Of a DNA stretch of 37,605 nt, positions 15,338 to 22,919 are shown piece by piece; position 1 is the stretch's first letter; every line of letters begins with the position of its first letter. A program made the position numbers and the translations under genes. The notes below the pieces were generated by a model. That model had not been told where the DNA came from. It worked only from the letters and a program-made list of their open reading frames with translations, and searched no databases. Origin of the DNA: JBAZOJ01 sp041648755 (GTDB taxonomy: Bacteria; Planctomycetota; B143-G9); NCBI GenBank assembly GCA_041648755.1, contig JBAZOJ010000008.1, forward strand, positions 1-37,605, in the 5' to 3' direction.

Positions 15338-16092
15338 ACCCGCACCCCCGGCTTGAGCAGAAGGCCGTAGAGCCGCTCCACGATCTCGTCGGTGCTTGCT
15401 CCCGTAGGGCTGTTCAACTCGCCCCGGATCTTTCCGTCCTTGAGGAATAGGATTCTGTTACTCCAGGCGGCAACGGCGGGACTGTGGGTGACCATCAGAA
15501 TAGTCCTCCCTTCCGTCTCGTTCAGGCGCCTGAGGAGTTCACAGAAGTTGTTGCTACTTCTGGAGTCGAGGTTGCCGGTGGGCTCGTCAGCGAAAATGAT
15601 CGCCGGGTTGGTGACCAAGGCTCGGCCAATCGCAACCCTCTGGCACTCGCCGCCGCTCAGTTCGCCGGGGCGGTGGCATCTTCGGTGCTCGATCTCCAAC
15701 AGCTTCAGGATGTGATCCACCTCTCCGGCTGCGGGGCGCTTTCCGTCGAGGATGAGGGGAAGCATTATGTTCTCTTCCGCGCTGAGCATGGGGATGAGGT
15801 TGAAATCCTGAAACACCAGGCCGATGTGTCTTCTCCGGAACTCCGTCAGCGTCGAGTCCGGCATTGATGTGATGCAGTTGCCGCTTATCAGGACATTTCC
15901 ACCGGACGGACTCTGGAGACCCGAGAGGATGTGCAGCAGCGTGCTCTTCCCCGAGCCGCTCGGTCCCATGATTGTCGTGAACTCGCCCTTCTTCAGTTCA
16001 AGAGATATCTCATCCAGCACTCTTATGACGGACGCACCGTGGTTGTAGGTCATCGAGATTCGGTCCGCCTTCAGAATGACTTGGCCGGTCAT
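15334..16092 (-). CDS. ABC ATPase partner of FtsX-type permease, cassette 2
   Basis: A 252-residue ATPase with Walker A GPSGSGKST, Q-loop VFQDFN, signature LSGGECQRVAIGRAL (Cys in place of the common Gln or Arg after SGGE), Walker B IIFADEPTGNLDS and H-loop LMVTHS. It is very close to the cassette 1 ATPase, including RRRHIGLVFQDFNLIP and PAVAAWSNRILFLKDGKI. AAGGAG lies six bases before its ATG. It sits 21 bp after the receptor 2 stop and overlaps the permease start. It is expected to bind the cytoplasmic face of the cassette 2 permease as a homodimer, as LolD, MacB and FtsE do. Confidence 0.94.
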   Translation of the reverse strand: MTGQVILKADRISMTYNHGASVIRVLDEISLELKKGEFTTIMGPSGSGKSTLLHILSGLQSPSGGNVLISGNCITSMPDSTLTEFRRRHIGLVFQDFNLIPMLSAEENIMLPLILDGKRPAAGEVDHILKLLEIEHRRCHRPGELSGGECQRVAIGRALVTNPAIIFADEPTGNLDSRSSNNFCELLRRLNETEGRTILMVTHSPAVAAWSNRILFLKDGKIRGELNSPTGASTDEIVERLYGLLLKPGVRV

Positions 16093-16113
16093 CGGTTGCT
16101 CCTTGCGATTTGG

Positions 16114-18351
16114 CTAATAGCTCAGCGAGAAGGAAAATCCGATTGTTCTGGGAGCGCCCGGGAATGTGTCGGTGGCGTGCCGGATGGACTCGACGTATTC
16201 CTCGTCGAACAGATTCTCCACGAACAGCCTGAACTTGGCGTCCTTGGCGTTCATCATCGGAATGTCGAAAGCGTATTCGATGAACAGGTCCACTGTTACG
16301 TACGAGCTAATTGTGTACTCCTCGCTGACAGGCTCGCTCTTGAAGTTCGAGTAATAGGAGTCAGACCATTTTGCGCCCAAGCCCAGCTTCAACCCTTCGA
16401 GTGCCTTGCCCGAGAAGGTCCAAGTCTGCCAGACGGCGGCGCTGTGACGGGGCATGGTTGGCAGATTGCTCGCAGAACCGACCGTAAGGTGATTGGTGTA
16501 CGAGTACGATACGAAAGCCTTCCAGTTCCTGGTGATCTTGCCATCCACCGTGAGCTCGATTCCGGTTGATTCGGTCTTGCCGCCAAGGTAGTAGTAATCG
16601 CCGCTCGACTCATACTGTGGAGTGTTCTCCTGGTTGAGGTTGAAGCCGCACAGGCTGACGAGCGCGCTTCTTCCGATGTACTTCTTCACTCCCAACTCGA
16701 CCTGATTGCCGGTCCACGGCGCGGTGAGCGGATCCCCGTTGACGTCGTTGTACCTGAAATTCGGAACCTCGGAGCGCGAGTAGTTCCCGTAGATGGCACA
16801 GGTCTCGGTGCACATAAAGGTCACTCCCACCCTCGGGCTCAGGGAGTCGCCGTGCCAGCCTTCCGCACTCGACTGGAAGTCATAACGTGCACCCGCGAGG
16901 AACCTGAACGAGCCCCATTCCATAATGTCCTGCGCAACAAAGCCCGTCGTCGTGATATTCGCTCTGGAGACCTTGTACTTCAGCGTAACCCCCGACAGGT
17001 CGTAGTTCGGGTCATAGATGCTGATGTTCTGGATGTTCACGGAGGTGCTTCTCGTGTACGTGTTCTCACGGTACCAGTCCGAGGCAAACACAAACTGGTG
17101 CTTGGTGGCCCCGATATCAAATCGTTGGAGATACACAACGTTGGCTGCATAGTGCCTGAGCGTGGCTTCTCTCTCCATATAGTTAAACGTCGCGAGCCCG
17201 GTGTCACAGATTCCTTCATAGTAGCTGTAGTTTGATGACTTATATGAGGTGCCTGGCTTGTCGTCCGCGTTCGGCAGATTGTTGACCTTCCAGCAGCTCC
17301 TCTCGATGTCGCACGCGATATATGACAATCCAACCTGGATGTCTATATTGTCAGTCATATTATAGGTTCCGCTGGCCTGGAATGTGTAGCCGAGGTAGTC
17401 CTGCCGGTTGTCTTTGGTGCCATAGTAAGTGTCGGCGGGCGTTAGGAAGTGGCCGCGCAGGTAGGGAAGGCCCTGATAGGCCGGCTCATTCACCTTCTGG
17501 ACTGTCGTGGAGAAATAGATCTCCAGCACGCTTGTCGGCTTCCAAACCAGGGACTCCGAGATGAAGAAGCTTTCCTTGCCGTCAATCCCGTCCGGAAGAT
17601 AATACGGCGTGCCGGTTTCGTATGCAACCGTGGTGCGAAGCGCCAATTCCCCGGAAAGGGGGGTGTTGTAGTCGAGCGTGAGCCTTTCCGACTTATTGCC
17701 GGAGACTTTGGCCCTCAGGGAGACGTTGATGATCTCGAAGTCCTCGGCTCTCAGCGTGTTGATGTTCACGGAACCGCCAAGGCCGTATGCTCCCAGTGCA
17801 TTGTTGTTGCCGGCCGATGTGCTGCCGACCGTGCCCTTGAGGAACTCGACCGAGCCTATTGCGGCAGAATCGAAGAATACTGGCATTGACTTTGGCAGTA
17901 TCGCCCCATTCAGCGTGACGTTCGAGCCAGCGAATCCACGAAGCGTGACCCAGCCCTGGGTTCTCGATCCGATCGTCTTGCCGCCGTTGGACACACCCGA
18001 CACATAGCTCAGGGTCTCATAGTATGTCGAGGCGCCACGCTCCTCGATCATCTCGTTGTCAACCACCTCGATGTCTTGGGCTATCTCGATTCGGGGTCTG
18101 TTCACAATCGTCGCTGTTGACGCTTCCTTGGGCTTTTCAGTGGTCGCTTTCACCACGGTTTCCGTCAATTGCACATCTTTGCTCTTCGCAGGTTCCTCCT
18201 TGGTTCCATCCCCCTTCGCGCTCTTGTCGGACTTCTCCGTTGCCGTCGTATCCGAAGTGGTTCCGGACGCTCCCGCCGTGGGAACGACAAGAGTCAAACT
18301 CAGGACGAGAGCAATCAGCGCGAGATTCGTTATGGCACGGGAAAGCCTCAC
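16114..18351 (-). CDS. TonB-dependent outer-membrane receptor, cassette 2 (GTG start)
   Basis: The start is placed at GTG 18351, where AAGGAGG lies five bases upstream and the product opens with a clean signal peptide (RLSRAITNLALIALVLSLTL, then VVPTAGA). A longer frame to 18423 would place 24 charged residues before it. The mature 745-residue precursor has a Lys/Glu-rich linker, a TonB box near residue 63 (TETVVKAT), a plug, and a barrel ending in FSFSLSY. Like receptor 1 it has the unusual plug element LNGAILPKSMPVFFDSAAIG and FLKGTVGS, plus the ending YVESIRHATDTFPGAPRTIG of siderophore-type receptors. It is the first gene of cassette 2, divergent from the third ABC pair. The ligand is unknown. 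Confidence 0.92.
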   Translation of the reverse strand: MRLSRAITNLALIALVLSLTLVVPTAGASGTTSDTTATEKSDKSAKGDGTKEEPAKSKDVQLTETVVKATTEKPKEASTATIVNRPRIEIAQDIEVVDNEMIEERGASTYYETLSYVSGVSNGGKTIGSRTQGWVTLRGFAGSNVTLNGAILPKSMPVFFDSAAIGSVEFLKGTVGSTSAGNNNALGAYGLGGSVNINTLRAEDFEIINVSLRAKVSGNKSERLTLDYNTPLSGELALRTTVAYETGTPYYLPDGIDGKESFFISESLVWKPTSVLEIYFSTTVQKVNEPAYQGLPYLRGHFLTPADTYYGTKDNRQDYLGYTFQASGTYNMTDNIDIQVGLSYIACDIERSCWKVNNLPNADDKPGTSYKSSNYSYYEGICDTGLATFNYMEREATLRHYAANVVYLQRFDIGATKHQFVFASDWYRENTYTRSTSVNIQNISIYDPNYDLSGVTLKYKVSRANITTTGFVAQDIMEWGSFRFLAGARYDFQSSAEGWHGDSLSPRVGVTFMCTETCAIYGNYSRSEVPNFRYNDVNGDPLTAPWTGNQVELGVKKYIGRSALVSLCGFNLNQENTPQYESSGDYYYLGGKTESTGIELTVDGKITRNWKAFVSYSYTNHLTVGSASNLPTMPRHSAAVWQTWTFSGKALEGLKLGLGAKWSDSYYSNFKSEPVSEEYTISSYVTVDLFIEYAFDIPMMNAKDAKFRLFVENLFDEEYVESIRHATDTFPGAPRTIGFSFSLSY

Positions 18352-18808
18352 TTCTTCCTCCTTGCAAGATAGAGAACGGTGCGACACACCACCCTCAAGA
18401 AAAACCGTATATGTAAGCGACACGTCAAGCTGAATGCCATGGCGAAAGATCTATTTCTCCAACCGAACCGAACCTCCAGAGAGCATTGCAACGACACATC
18501 GGCGAAGTTGTTACGAGAATTTTCGCGAACCCGCTCATCTTGGAGATATCGGCTGGTTGTGTACTCCTTTGTATCCTTCGGTACGTTCCTGTTACGCTCC
18601 TCGTAATCATTGAGAGGGGAGCGGGGGCCGCGGGATTCTGCGTGGAAGCTGGTGGAAAAACTGTAACTCCGCATTCATTCCGTCGTTCCTCCCCTATGAA
18701 AGAGAGCAGGCGTATGGGCAGGATAGAAGTTCGGAGACCCGCCCGAGCGCTTGGGAACGCGAATCTTGGTTTCTCCCGAGTCCTGTCGTTCGCACTGGAA
18801 GGAGTGAA
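18352..18808. other. Divergent intergenic region between receptor 2 and ABC pair 3
   Basis: These 457 bp lie between two divergent transcription units and must hold promoters for both. I found no strong sigma70 pair; on the minus strand TTCAGC-N17-TATACG (near 18414-18440) is a weak candidate. A half-match to a Fur box (gtaatcatt, 18603-18611) is too weak to call. No convincing gene is present. Confidence 0.5.
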
Positions 18809-19582
18809 ATGAACGCAACAAATGGCAAGGTTCCCTTGCTCGTCCAGGCCGTGGTCAAGCGGTTCCGTCAAGGCAATGCCTACATCAACGCGCTCAACGG
18901 CGTCAATCTATCCGCCTCCACCGGCGAGTTCATTGCCATTATGGGTGCATCCGGTTCCGGCAAGAGCACCTTGCTCCATTCCATTTCCGGTCTGACCAGT
19001 ATTGACTCCGGTCACGTTCTCATTGACGGCGTGGAGATATCCGGCCTCTCGGACTCCGAGCTTACCAGATTCCGCAGCCGACACATCGGCCTGATTTTCC
19101 AAGCCTTCAACCTCATTCCCGTATTGACGGCCGAGGACAACATACGGCTGCCGGCAGTCGGCTCGTCCGGCCTCGACGCGAGGGTTGATGCCCTGCTCGA
19201 TCGCCTTGATCTGAGATCGAGACGCTTGCACAAGCCAGACGCTCTCTCGGGCGGCGAGCAACAACGCGTCGCCATAGGCCGCGCACTTGTGGCCGACCCC
19301 GCAATCCTGCTTGCCGATGAGCCAACAGGGAGCCTCGACTCCGGTTCATCCCAGGAATTCTGCAAGCTGATGCGCGACCTCTGCAACGAACAACATCGGA
19401 CCGTCGTGGTCGTTACCCACGAGCCTACCGTGGCCATGTGGGCGGATCGAGTGGTCGTCCTTCAGGACGGGGTTGATGTCGGCAGTTTCGCCACTGATGG
19501 TCTTCACGATCCGCAGACCATTTCATCTGGTTACCAGAACGTGCTTCGGGGCATTTCGAAGGAGGCGGCGAAATGTCATTAG
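18809..19582 (+). CDS. ABC ATPase of the third, receptor-less FtsX-type pair
   Basis: A 257-residue ATPase with Walker A GASGSGKST (46-54), Q-loop IFQAFN, signature LSGGEQQRVAIGRAL, Walker B ILLADEPTGSLDS and H-loop VVVTHE. The marker PTVAMWADR groups it with the two minus-strand ATPases (PAVAAWSRR, PAVAAWSNR), but overall it is more divergent. AAGGAG lies four bases before ATG 18809. The permease gene begins inside its last codons (19573). It is transcribed away from receptor 2 and has no receptor of its own. It may supply a third ABC unit to the same receptors, or act independently. Confidence 0.93.
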   Translation: MNATNGKVPLLVQAVVKRFRQGNAYINALNGVNLSASTGEFIAIMGASGSGKSTLLHSISGLTSIDSGHVLIDGVEISGLSDSELTRFRSRHIGLIFQAFNLIPVLTAEDNIRLPAVGSSGLDARVDALLDRLDLRSRRLHKPDALSGGEQQRVAIGRALVADPAILLADEPTGSLDSGSSQEFCKLMRDLCNEQHRTVVVVTHEPTVAMWADRVVVLQDGVDVGSFATDGLHDPQTISSGYQNVLRGISKEAAKCH

Positions 19583-22353
19583 TCGTGAAGCTTGCGATCG
19601 CCTTCCTTCGTGAGCACCCGATCCGCATCGTTCTTACTTCCATCGCCACCATCGCATCCGTCTGCATGGTTGTCTGGGTCGCCAGCAACTACGACACCAT
19701 CCTGCATTCTTACGATGTCTATGCCAACAAGACGTTCGGCTGCTATCCGCTTTCGGTCGCGCCCATTAGCAACGCCAAGGATGAAGGCGTCCCGATCGAA
19801 GTAATGGAAGCGCTCAAGGCCGATCCGGATGTGGCGAGTATCGAGCCCATGTGGGTTCTGAGAGCCTTGGTTCGGTCGGTCAACCCTCCGAACGACGGCG
19901 CATCCGGTTCGAGCCGTTCCGGGAGCAAGAGGGAAAGGGAATCGGAGCGGTCGCCGGAGTCGACGGTTCTCGCCCTCGATATCGCCGATGCTCCCTTCGC
20001 AATGCTTCGCGGCCACTGGATCACTCCGCGGAATTCAGACGCATTCGAGACGGTTGTAAGCGTCTGTGCCGCGAAACGCCTCGGTGTGGACATCGACCAG
20101 GATGTCGTTGTGGACAGAGGCGAGCGATCCTACAGGCTGAGGGTGATAGGTATCATGGACTCCCCTTCGGTTGACGTCTCCTACGGCAGCCAAATGAGCA
20201 TTCTCACGCCGGGCATTGGTGACCTGTACGTTGCCAGGGCAACTGCGGAGAAGTTGTTCGAACATGCTTCCCGAATCAGTTTTCTCGCGGTTGCCTTGAA
20301 GCCGAACCGCGACCTTACCGCATTTCGCTTCGGGTGGGCGCCTCGATTGAGCGGGTTCTCCGTCCCCGTGCAATTCCAGGAAGCGAGCGATGTGGAGGAA
20401 GCGCTCTGTGAGACTTCTGAGGCAGAGAACGTAAAACTGCAGGCGTTCGCAGCCACCGGGATTTCGCTTCTCGTAGCTCTGTTGGTCATCTTCAGCACTC
20501 TTAGCATGGGGGCGAGTGAACGTGTGCGCCAGTTCGCCATACTCCGAGCCGTCGTATTCACACGCTCCAAGGTTGCTCTCATGATCGCTTTCGAGGGTCT
20601 GATCCTCGCCACCATAGGCTTCATCGGAGGCATGTGCCTTGGCTACCTTCTGGTCATGATGTCCAAGGGCGCGACGGAGTTCTTTCAGCAGGGCTTCAGA
20701 GTGGGATTCAACACCTTCTTCCTCGCTGCACTCACCGCATACGGCGGTGCATTGCTCTCCGCTCTCGTTCCTGTGTACAGGGCCATCCACGTTCGTCCCG
20801 TCGAAGCCATGGTTCCCCAGATCCAGTTGTCCAACGCAAAGGGCACGCCGGTTCGCCTTGTGGTGGTCGGGTTCCTGTTGATTCTCGTCAATCCGCTGCT
20901 GACTTTCGTGTTTCCGCCCAAATACGGGACCGGCGTTTTGGTGACAATGTGCATCGGCTTTCTTTCGATGGCCGTCGGCTTCGTCCTCATTGCACCCGGA
21001 ATCGTCGTCTTCGTGGACCGCGTGATCAGTCCCTTGCTGGGGCGAATGCTCGGTATCGAGCCGAAACTCCTAGTCTACCAGATATCAAGCAACCTCTGGC
21101 GTTCCGTGGGAGCTGCGATCTCCATGACCATCGGCCTTGGGCTCTTCATTAGTATCCAAGTATGGGGCTACACAATGCTGGATGCGTTCATCCCCGGCCC
21201 CTGGGTGCCGGATGCGATAATCACCTTCAGTCCGTTCAGCGTTCCTCTGAAAGATGCCGCTACCGTCGCCGAGTTTCCGGGAGTTGATCCGAATCGCTGC
21301 GTTCCGCTGGTTGTGGAGCAACCGCGTCTTCTCAATGACATAACGAACAGCGCTGGACGCGCTTCGGTAACCCGTCAGGACAATGTCGTCATCGTCGGTT
21401 TCGACTCGAAGCGCGCCTTCGGCGGCGATCATCCCCTTCTGGATCTCGAGTGGGTACAGGGCTCGCCCGATCAAGCCATGCCGATCATCGAACGGCAACG
21501 CGGCTGTGTCGTTCCGGACCACTTCCTGCGCGAGACGGGACTCAAGATCGGAGACTCATTCTCTCTCGTCCCGCCGGAGAACCCCGGCAGCCCCGTGAAA
21601 TATGTCATCGCTGGAGCTGTGAAAATCCCAGGTTGGCACTGGCAGACGAAGTTCACCGGTTTTCGTCCCCGTACCCACCGAGCTGCCGCGCTCATTTTCG
21701 CCGACTATTCGGCCGTAACGAAGGACTTCGACCTTCGAGGAGTCTCTCACGTCTGGTTCTTTTATGGTCCTAACGGAGCCGATCCCGACCGCCTTGCCGC
21801 TTCAGCACAGGCGCTCTTCAGCAGTGTTCTGCATCGGGAAGTGGCAATCGGCCGGTCCCAGGCTTTGCCTTACGTGCGCGTCGTGCCAGTCGAGAATCTG
21901 CGACGATCGCTTCTCGTCAACGCCAGAAAGTGGCTCTGGATCATCAGCCAGCTTCCGCTGATCGCGCTCGCCGTTGCCTGTCTCGGAGTGCTAAACGTGA
22001 TTATAGCCTCCGTCCGGGCTCGACGCTGGAGCATGGGAGTATTACGGGCCGTCGGTTTCAGCCGGGGCACTCTCGTCCGAGCGGTTATCGCGGAAGGCCT
22101 GCTGATCGGCATAGTCACATGTCTGCTGAGCTTGGGGTTCGGGATCCTCGCCGGCTGGTGTGGCTGCGGAATATCGCAGTACTTAAGCTTCTTTGGAGGG
22201 CTCCACCCATCGTTGGTCATCCCGTGGTACCCCATTCTTCTCAGCCTCCTCGGCACGCTGATCCTGTCTGCCTTCACTGCAGTCTGGCCAGCTCTGTCCA
22301 TAGGCCGGTCGGAGCCGCTCACGCTTCTCCAGCAGGGCCGCTCGGCTTTTTAG
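19573..22353 (+). CDS. Large FtsX-type ABC permease of the third, receptor-less pair
   Basis: A 926-residue permease, nearly the same length as the other two and built the same way. It has an N-terminal helix (IRIVLTSIATIASVCMVVWV), a periplasmic domain, and an FtsX half with RVRQFAILRAVVFTRSKVAL. Central helices, a second periplasmic domain with GDSFSLVPP, and a C-terminal FtsX half with RWSMGVLRAVGFSRGTLVRA follow. It lacks the MLCMVFT helix and the C-terminal KP..M.K.E motif shared by permeases 1 and 2, and the first periplasmic domain has a Ser/Arg/Glu-rich insertion near residue 115. It therefore split earlier or evolved faster. It overlaps the ATPase gene by ten bases and ends 35 bp before a strong terminator. 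Confidence 0.9.
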   Translation: MSLVVKLAIAFLREHPIRIVLTSIATIASVCMVVWVASNYDTILHSYDVYANKTFGCYPLSVAPISNAKDEGVPIEVMEALKADPDVASIEPMWVLRALVRSVNPPNDGASGSSRSGSKRERESERSPESTVLALDIADAPFAMLRGHWITPRNSDAFETVVSVCAAKRLGVDIDQDVVVDRGERSYRLRVIGIMDSPSVDVSYGSQMSILTPGIGDLYVARATAEKLFEHASRISFLAVALKPNRDLTAFRFGWAPRLSGFSVPVQFQEASDVEEALCETSEAENVKLQAFAATGISLLVALLVIFSTLSMGASERVRQFAILRAVVFTRSKVALMIAFEGLILATIGFIGGMCLGYLLVMMSKGATEFFQQGFRVGFNTFFLAALTAYGGALLSALVPVYRAIHVRPVEAMVPQIQLSNAKGTPVRLVVVGFLLILVNPLLTFVFPPKYGTGVLVTMCIGFLSMAVGFVLIAPGIVVFVDRVISPLLGRMLGIEPKLLVYQISSNLWRSVGAAISMTIGLGLFISIQVWGYTMLDAFIPGPWVPDAIITFSPFSVPLKDAATVAEFPGVDPNRCVPLVVEQPRLLNDITNSAGRASVTRQDNVVIVGFDSKRAFGGDHPLLDLEWVQGSPDQAMPIIERQRGCVVPDHFLRETGLKIGDSFSLVPPENPGSPVKYVIAGAVKIPGWHWQTKFTGFRPRTHRAAALIFADYSAVTKDFDLRGVSHVWFFYGPNGADPDRLAASAQALFSSVLHREVAIGRSQALPYVRVVPVENLRRSLLVNARKWLWIISQLPLIALAVACLGVLNVIIASVRARRWSMGVLRAVGFSRGTLVRAVIAEGLLIGIVTCLLSLGFGILAGWCGCGISQYLSFFGGLHPSLVIPWYPILLSLLGTLILSAFTAVWPALSIGRSEPLTLLQQGRSAF

Positions 22354-22388
22354 GCTATCTGCCGCTCTCGCGGCGCGTAATTGTCCAA

Positions 22389-22437
22389 GGAATCTCCTTT
22401 CCCGACTGCCGCCGGGGAAGGAGATTTCTCTTTTTTT
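22389..22437 (+). terminator. Rho-independent terminator after permease 3
   Basis: The plus strand reads ggaatctcctttccc, then a short loop, then ggggaaggagatt, then ctctttttttcgc. The near-perfect 12-13 bp stem followed by a T run is typical, and it ends the divergent ABC pair 3 unit. Confidence 0.88.
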
Positions 22438-22613
22438 CGCCCGGCAGTTTCTTACGCATGTAGGCATCATGGATGGGCGGACGAGGAATGCGGTCCACGC
22501 ATGCAATCGAGGATACTACATATTTGTGAGATGTCATTGTGAAAACGGTATAGCTTTGCGCGGCGACAACCAGAAAGAAGACCCGGAGGTTCGAGCAAGC
22601 AGGTAGAGAAGGC

Positions 22614-22648
22614 AGGAAATAAAAGGGCTTCCCGGTGGGAAGCCCTTT
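22614..22648 (-). terminator. Rho-independent terminator after the tRNA gene
   Basis: The perfect 12-bp arms aaagggcttccc (22622-22633) and gggaagcccttt (22637-22648) are followed on the minus strand by TTTTATTT. It lies 12 bp past the tRNA 3' end, so the tRNA is a single-gene transcript. The 175 bp between this and the terminator at 22437 show nothing recognisable. Confidence 0.9.
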
Positions 22649-22659
22649 AGACAATTCTC

Positions 22660-22735
22660 TGGTGGGCCTAACTGGACTCGAACCAGTAACCCGAGGATTA
22701 TGAGTCCTCTGCTCTGCCGATTGAGCTATAGGCCC
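22660..22735 (-). tRNA. tRNA with CAU anticodon (elongator Met or Ile2), CCA encoded
   Basis: The 76-nt cloverleaf has acceptor GGGCCTA/TAGGCCC, D-arm GCTC/GAGC, anticodon stem GAGGA/TCCTC around loop CTCATAA (anticodon CAT), T-arm ACTGG/CCAGT with TTCGAGT, discriminator A and encoded CCA. The first acceptor pair is a normal G-C, so it is not the initiator. A CAU anticodon is read as Met, or as Ile (AUA) when TilS makes lysidine; deciding needs comparison with the other CAU tRNAs of the genome. Confidence 0.95.
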
Positions 22736-22743
22736 TTGCGCGC

Positions 22744-22770
22744 ATTATAGCCGCTATTCGTGCCGTTCAA
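22744..22770 (-). promoter_or_regulatory. Promoter of the tRNA gene
   Basis: On the minus strand a perfect -10 TATAAT (22749-22744) lies 8 bp before the tRNA 5' end. A -35-like TTGAAC (22770-22765) is 15 bp upstream of it. The spacer is short, but the position fits a tRNA promoter with a very short leader. Confidence 0.6.
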
Positions 22771-22826
22771 GGCTTTCGGACGTCCTGTCGCTGGCTTTCC
22801 TGCTCGTCGCGGGATGCTGCGATGTA

Positions 22827-22854
22827 TTGACAAGTGCGCTCCCAGACCTAAGAT
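22827..22854 (+). promoter_or_regulatory. Sigma70-type promoter of the hybrid histidine kinase gene
   Basis: A perfect -35 TTGACA (22827-22832), 16-bp spacer and -10 TAAGAT (22849-22854). The predicted start near 22861 leaves a leader of about 60 nt before ATG 22920. Confidence 0.6.
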
Positions 22855-22919
22855 ACAGTTGACGCCCGTGTCCTTCCCGCAGGACAATTCAGCCTGCGAG
22901 ATCGAGAACTGGAGTGGAA

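Noticed and set aside
18598..18616. Possible Fur box (gtaatcatt) between receptor 2 and ABC pair 3
   Set aside because: It matches only about 11 of 19 positions of the consensus and lies far from both starts, so it is not distinguishable from chance.
18486..18812. A 108-codon frame ending in ATGA overlap with ATPase 3
   Set aside because: It has one hydrophobic stretch and an attractive overlap, but a TTG start without a good ribosome site, no recognisable domain and irregular codon use. The overlap follows from GGAGTGAAATGA containing the ATPase's own ribosome site.
22354..22735. Genomic island integrated at the tRNA 3' end
   Set aside because: The cluster does lie on the 3' side of the tRNA, but there is no integrase and no second copy of the tRNA end in the window.
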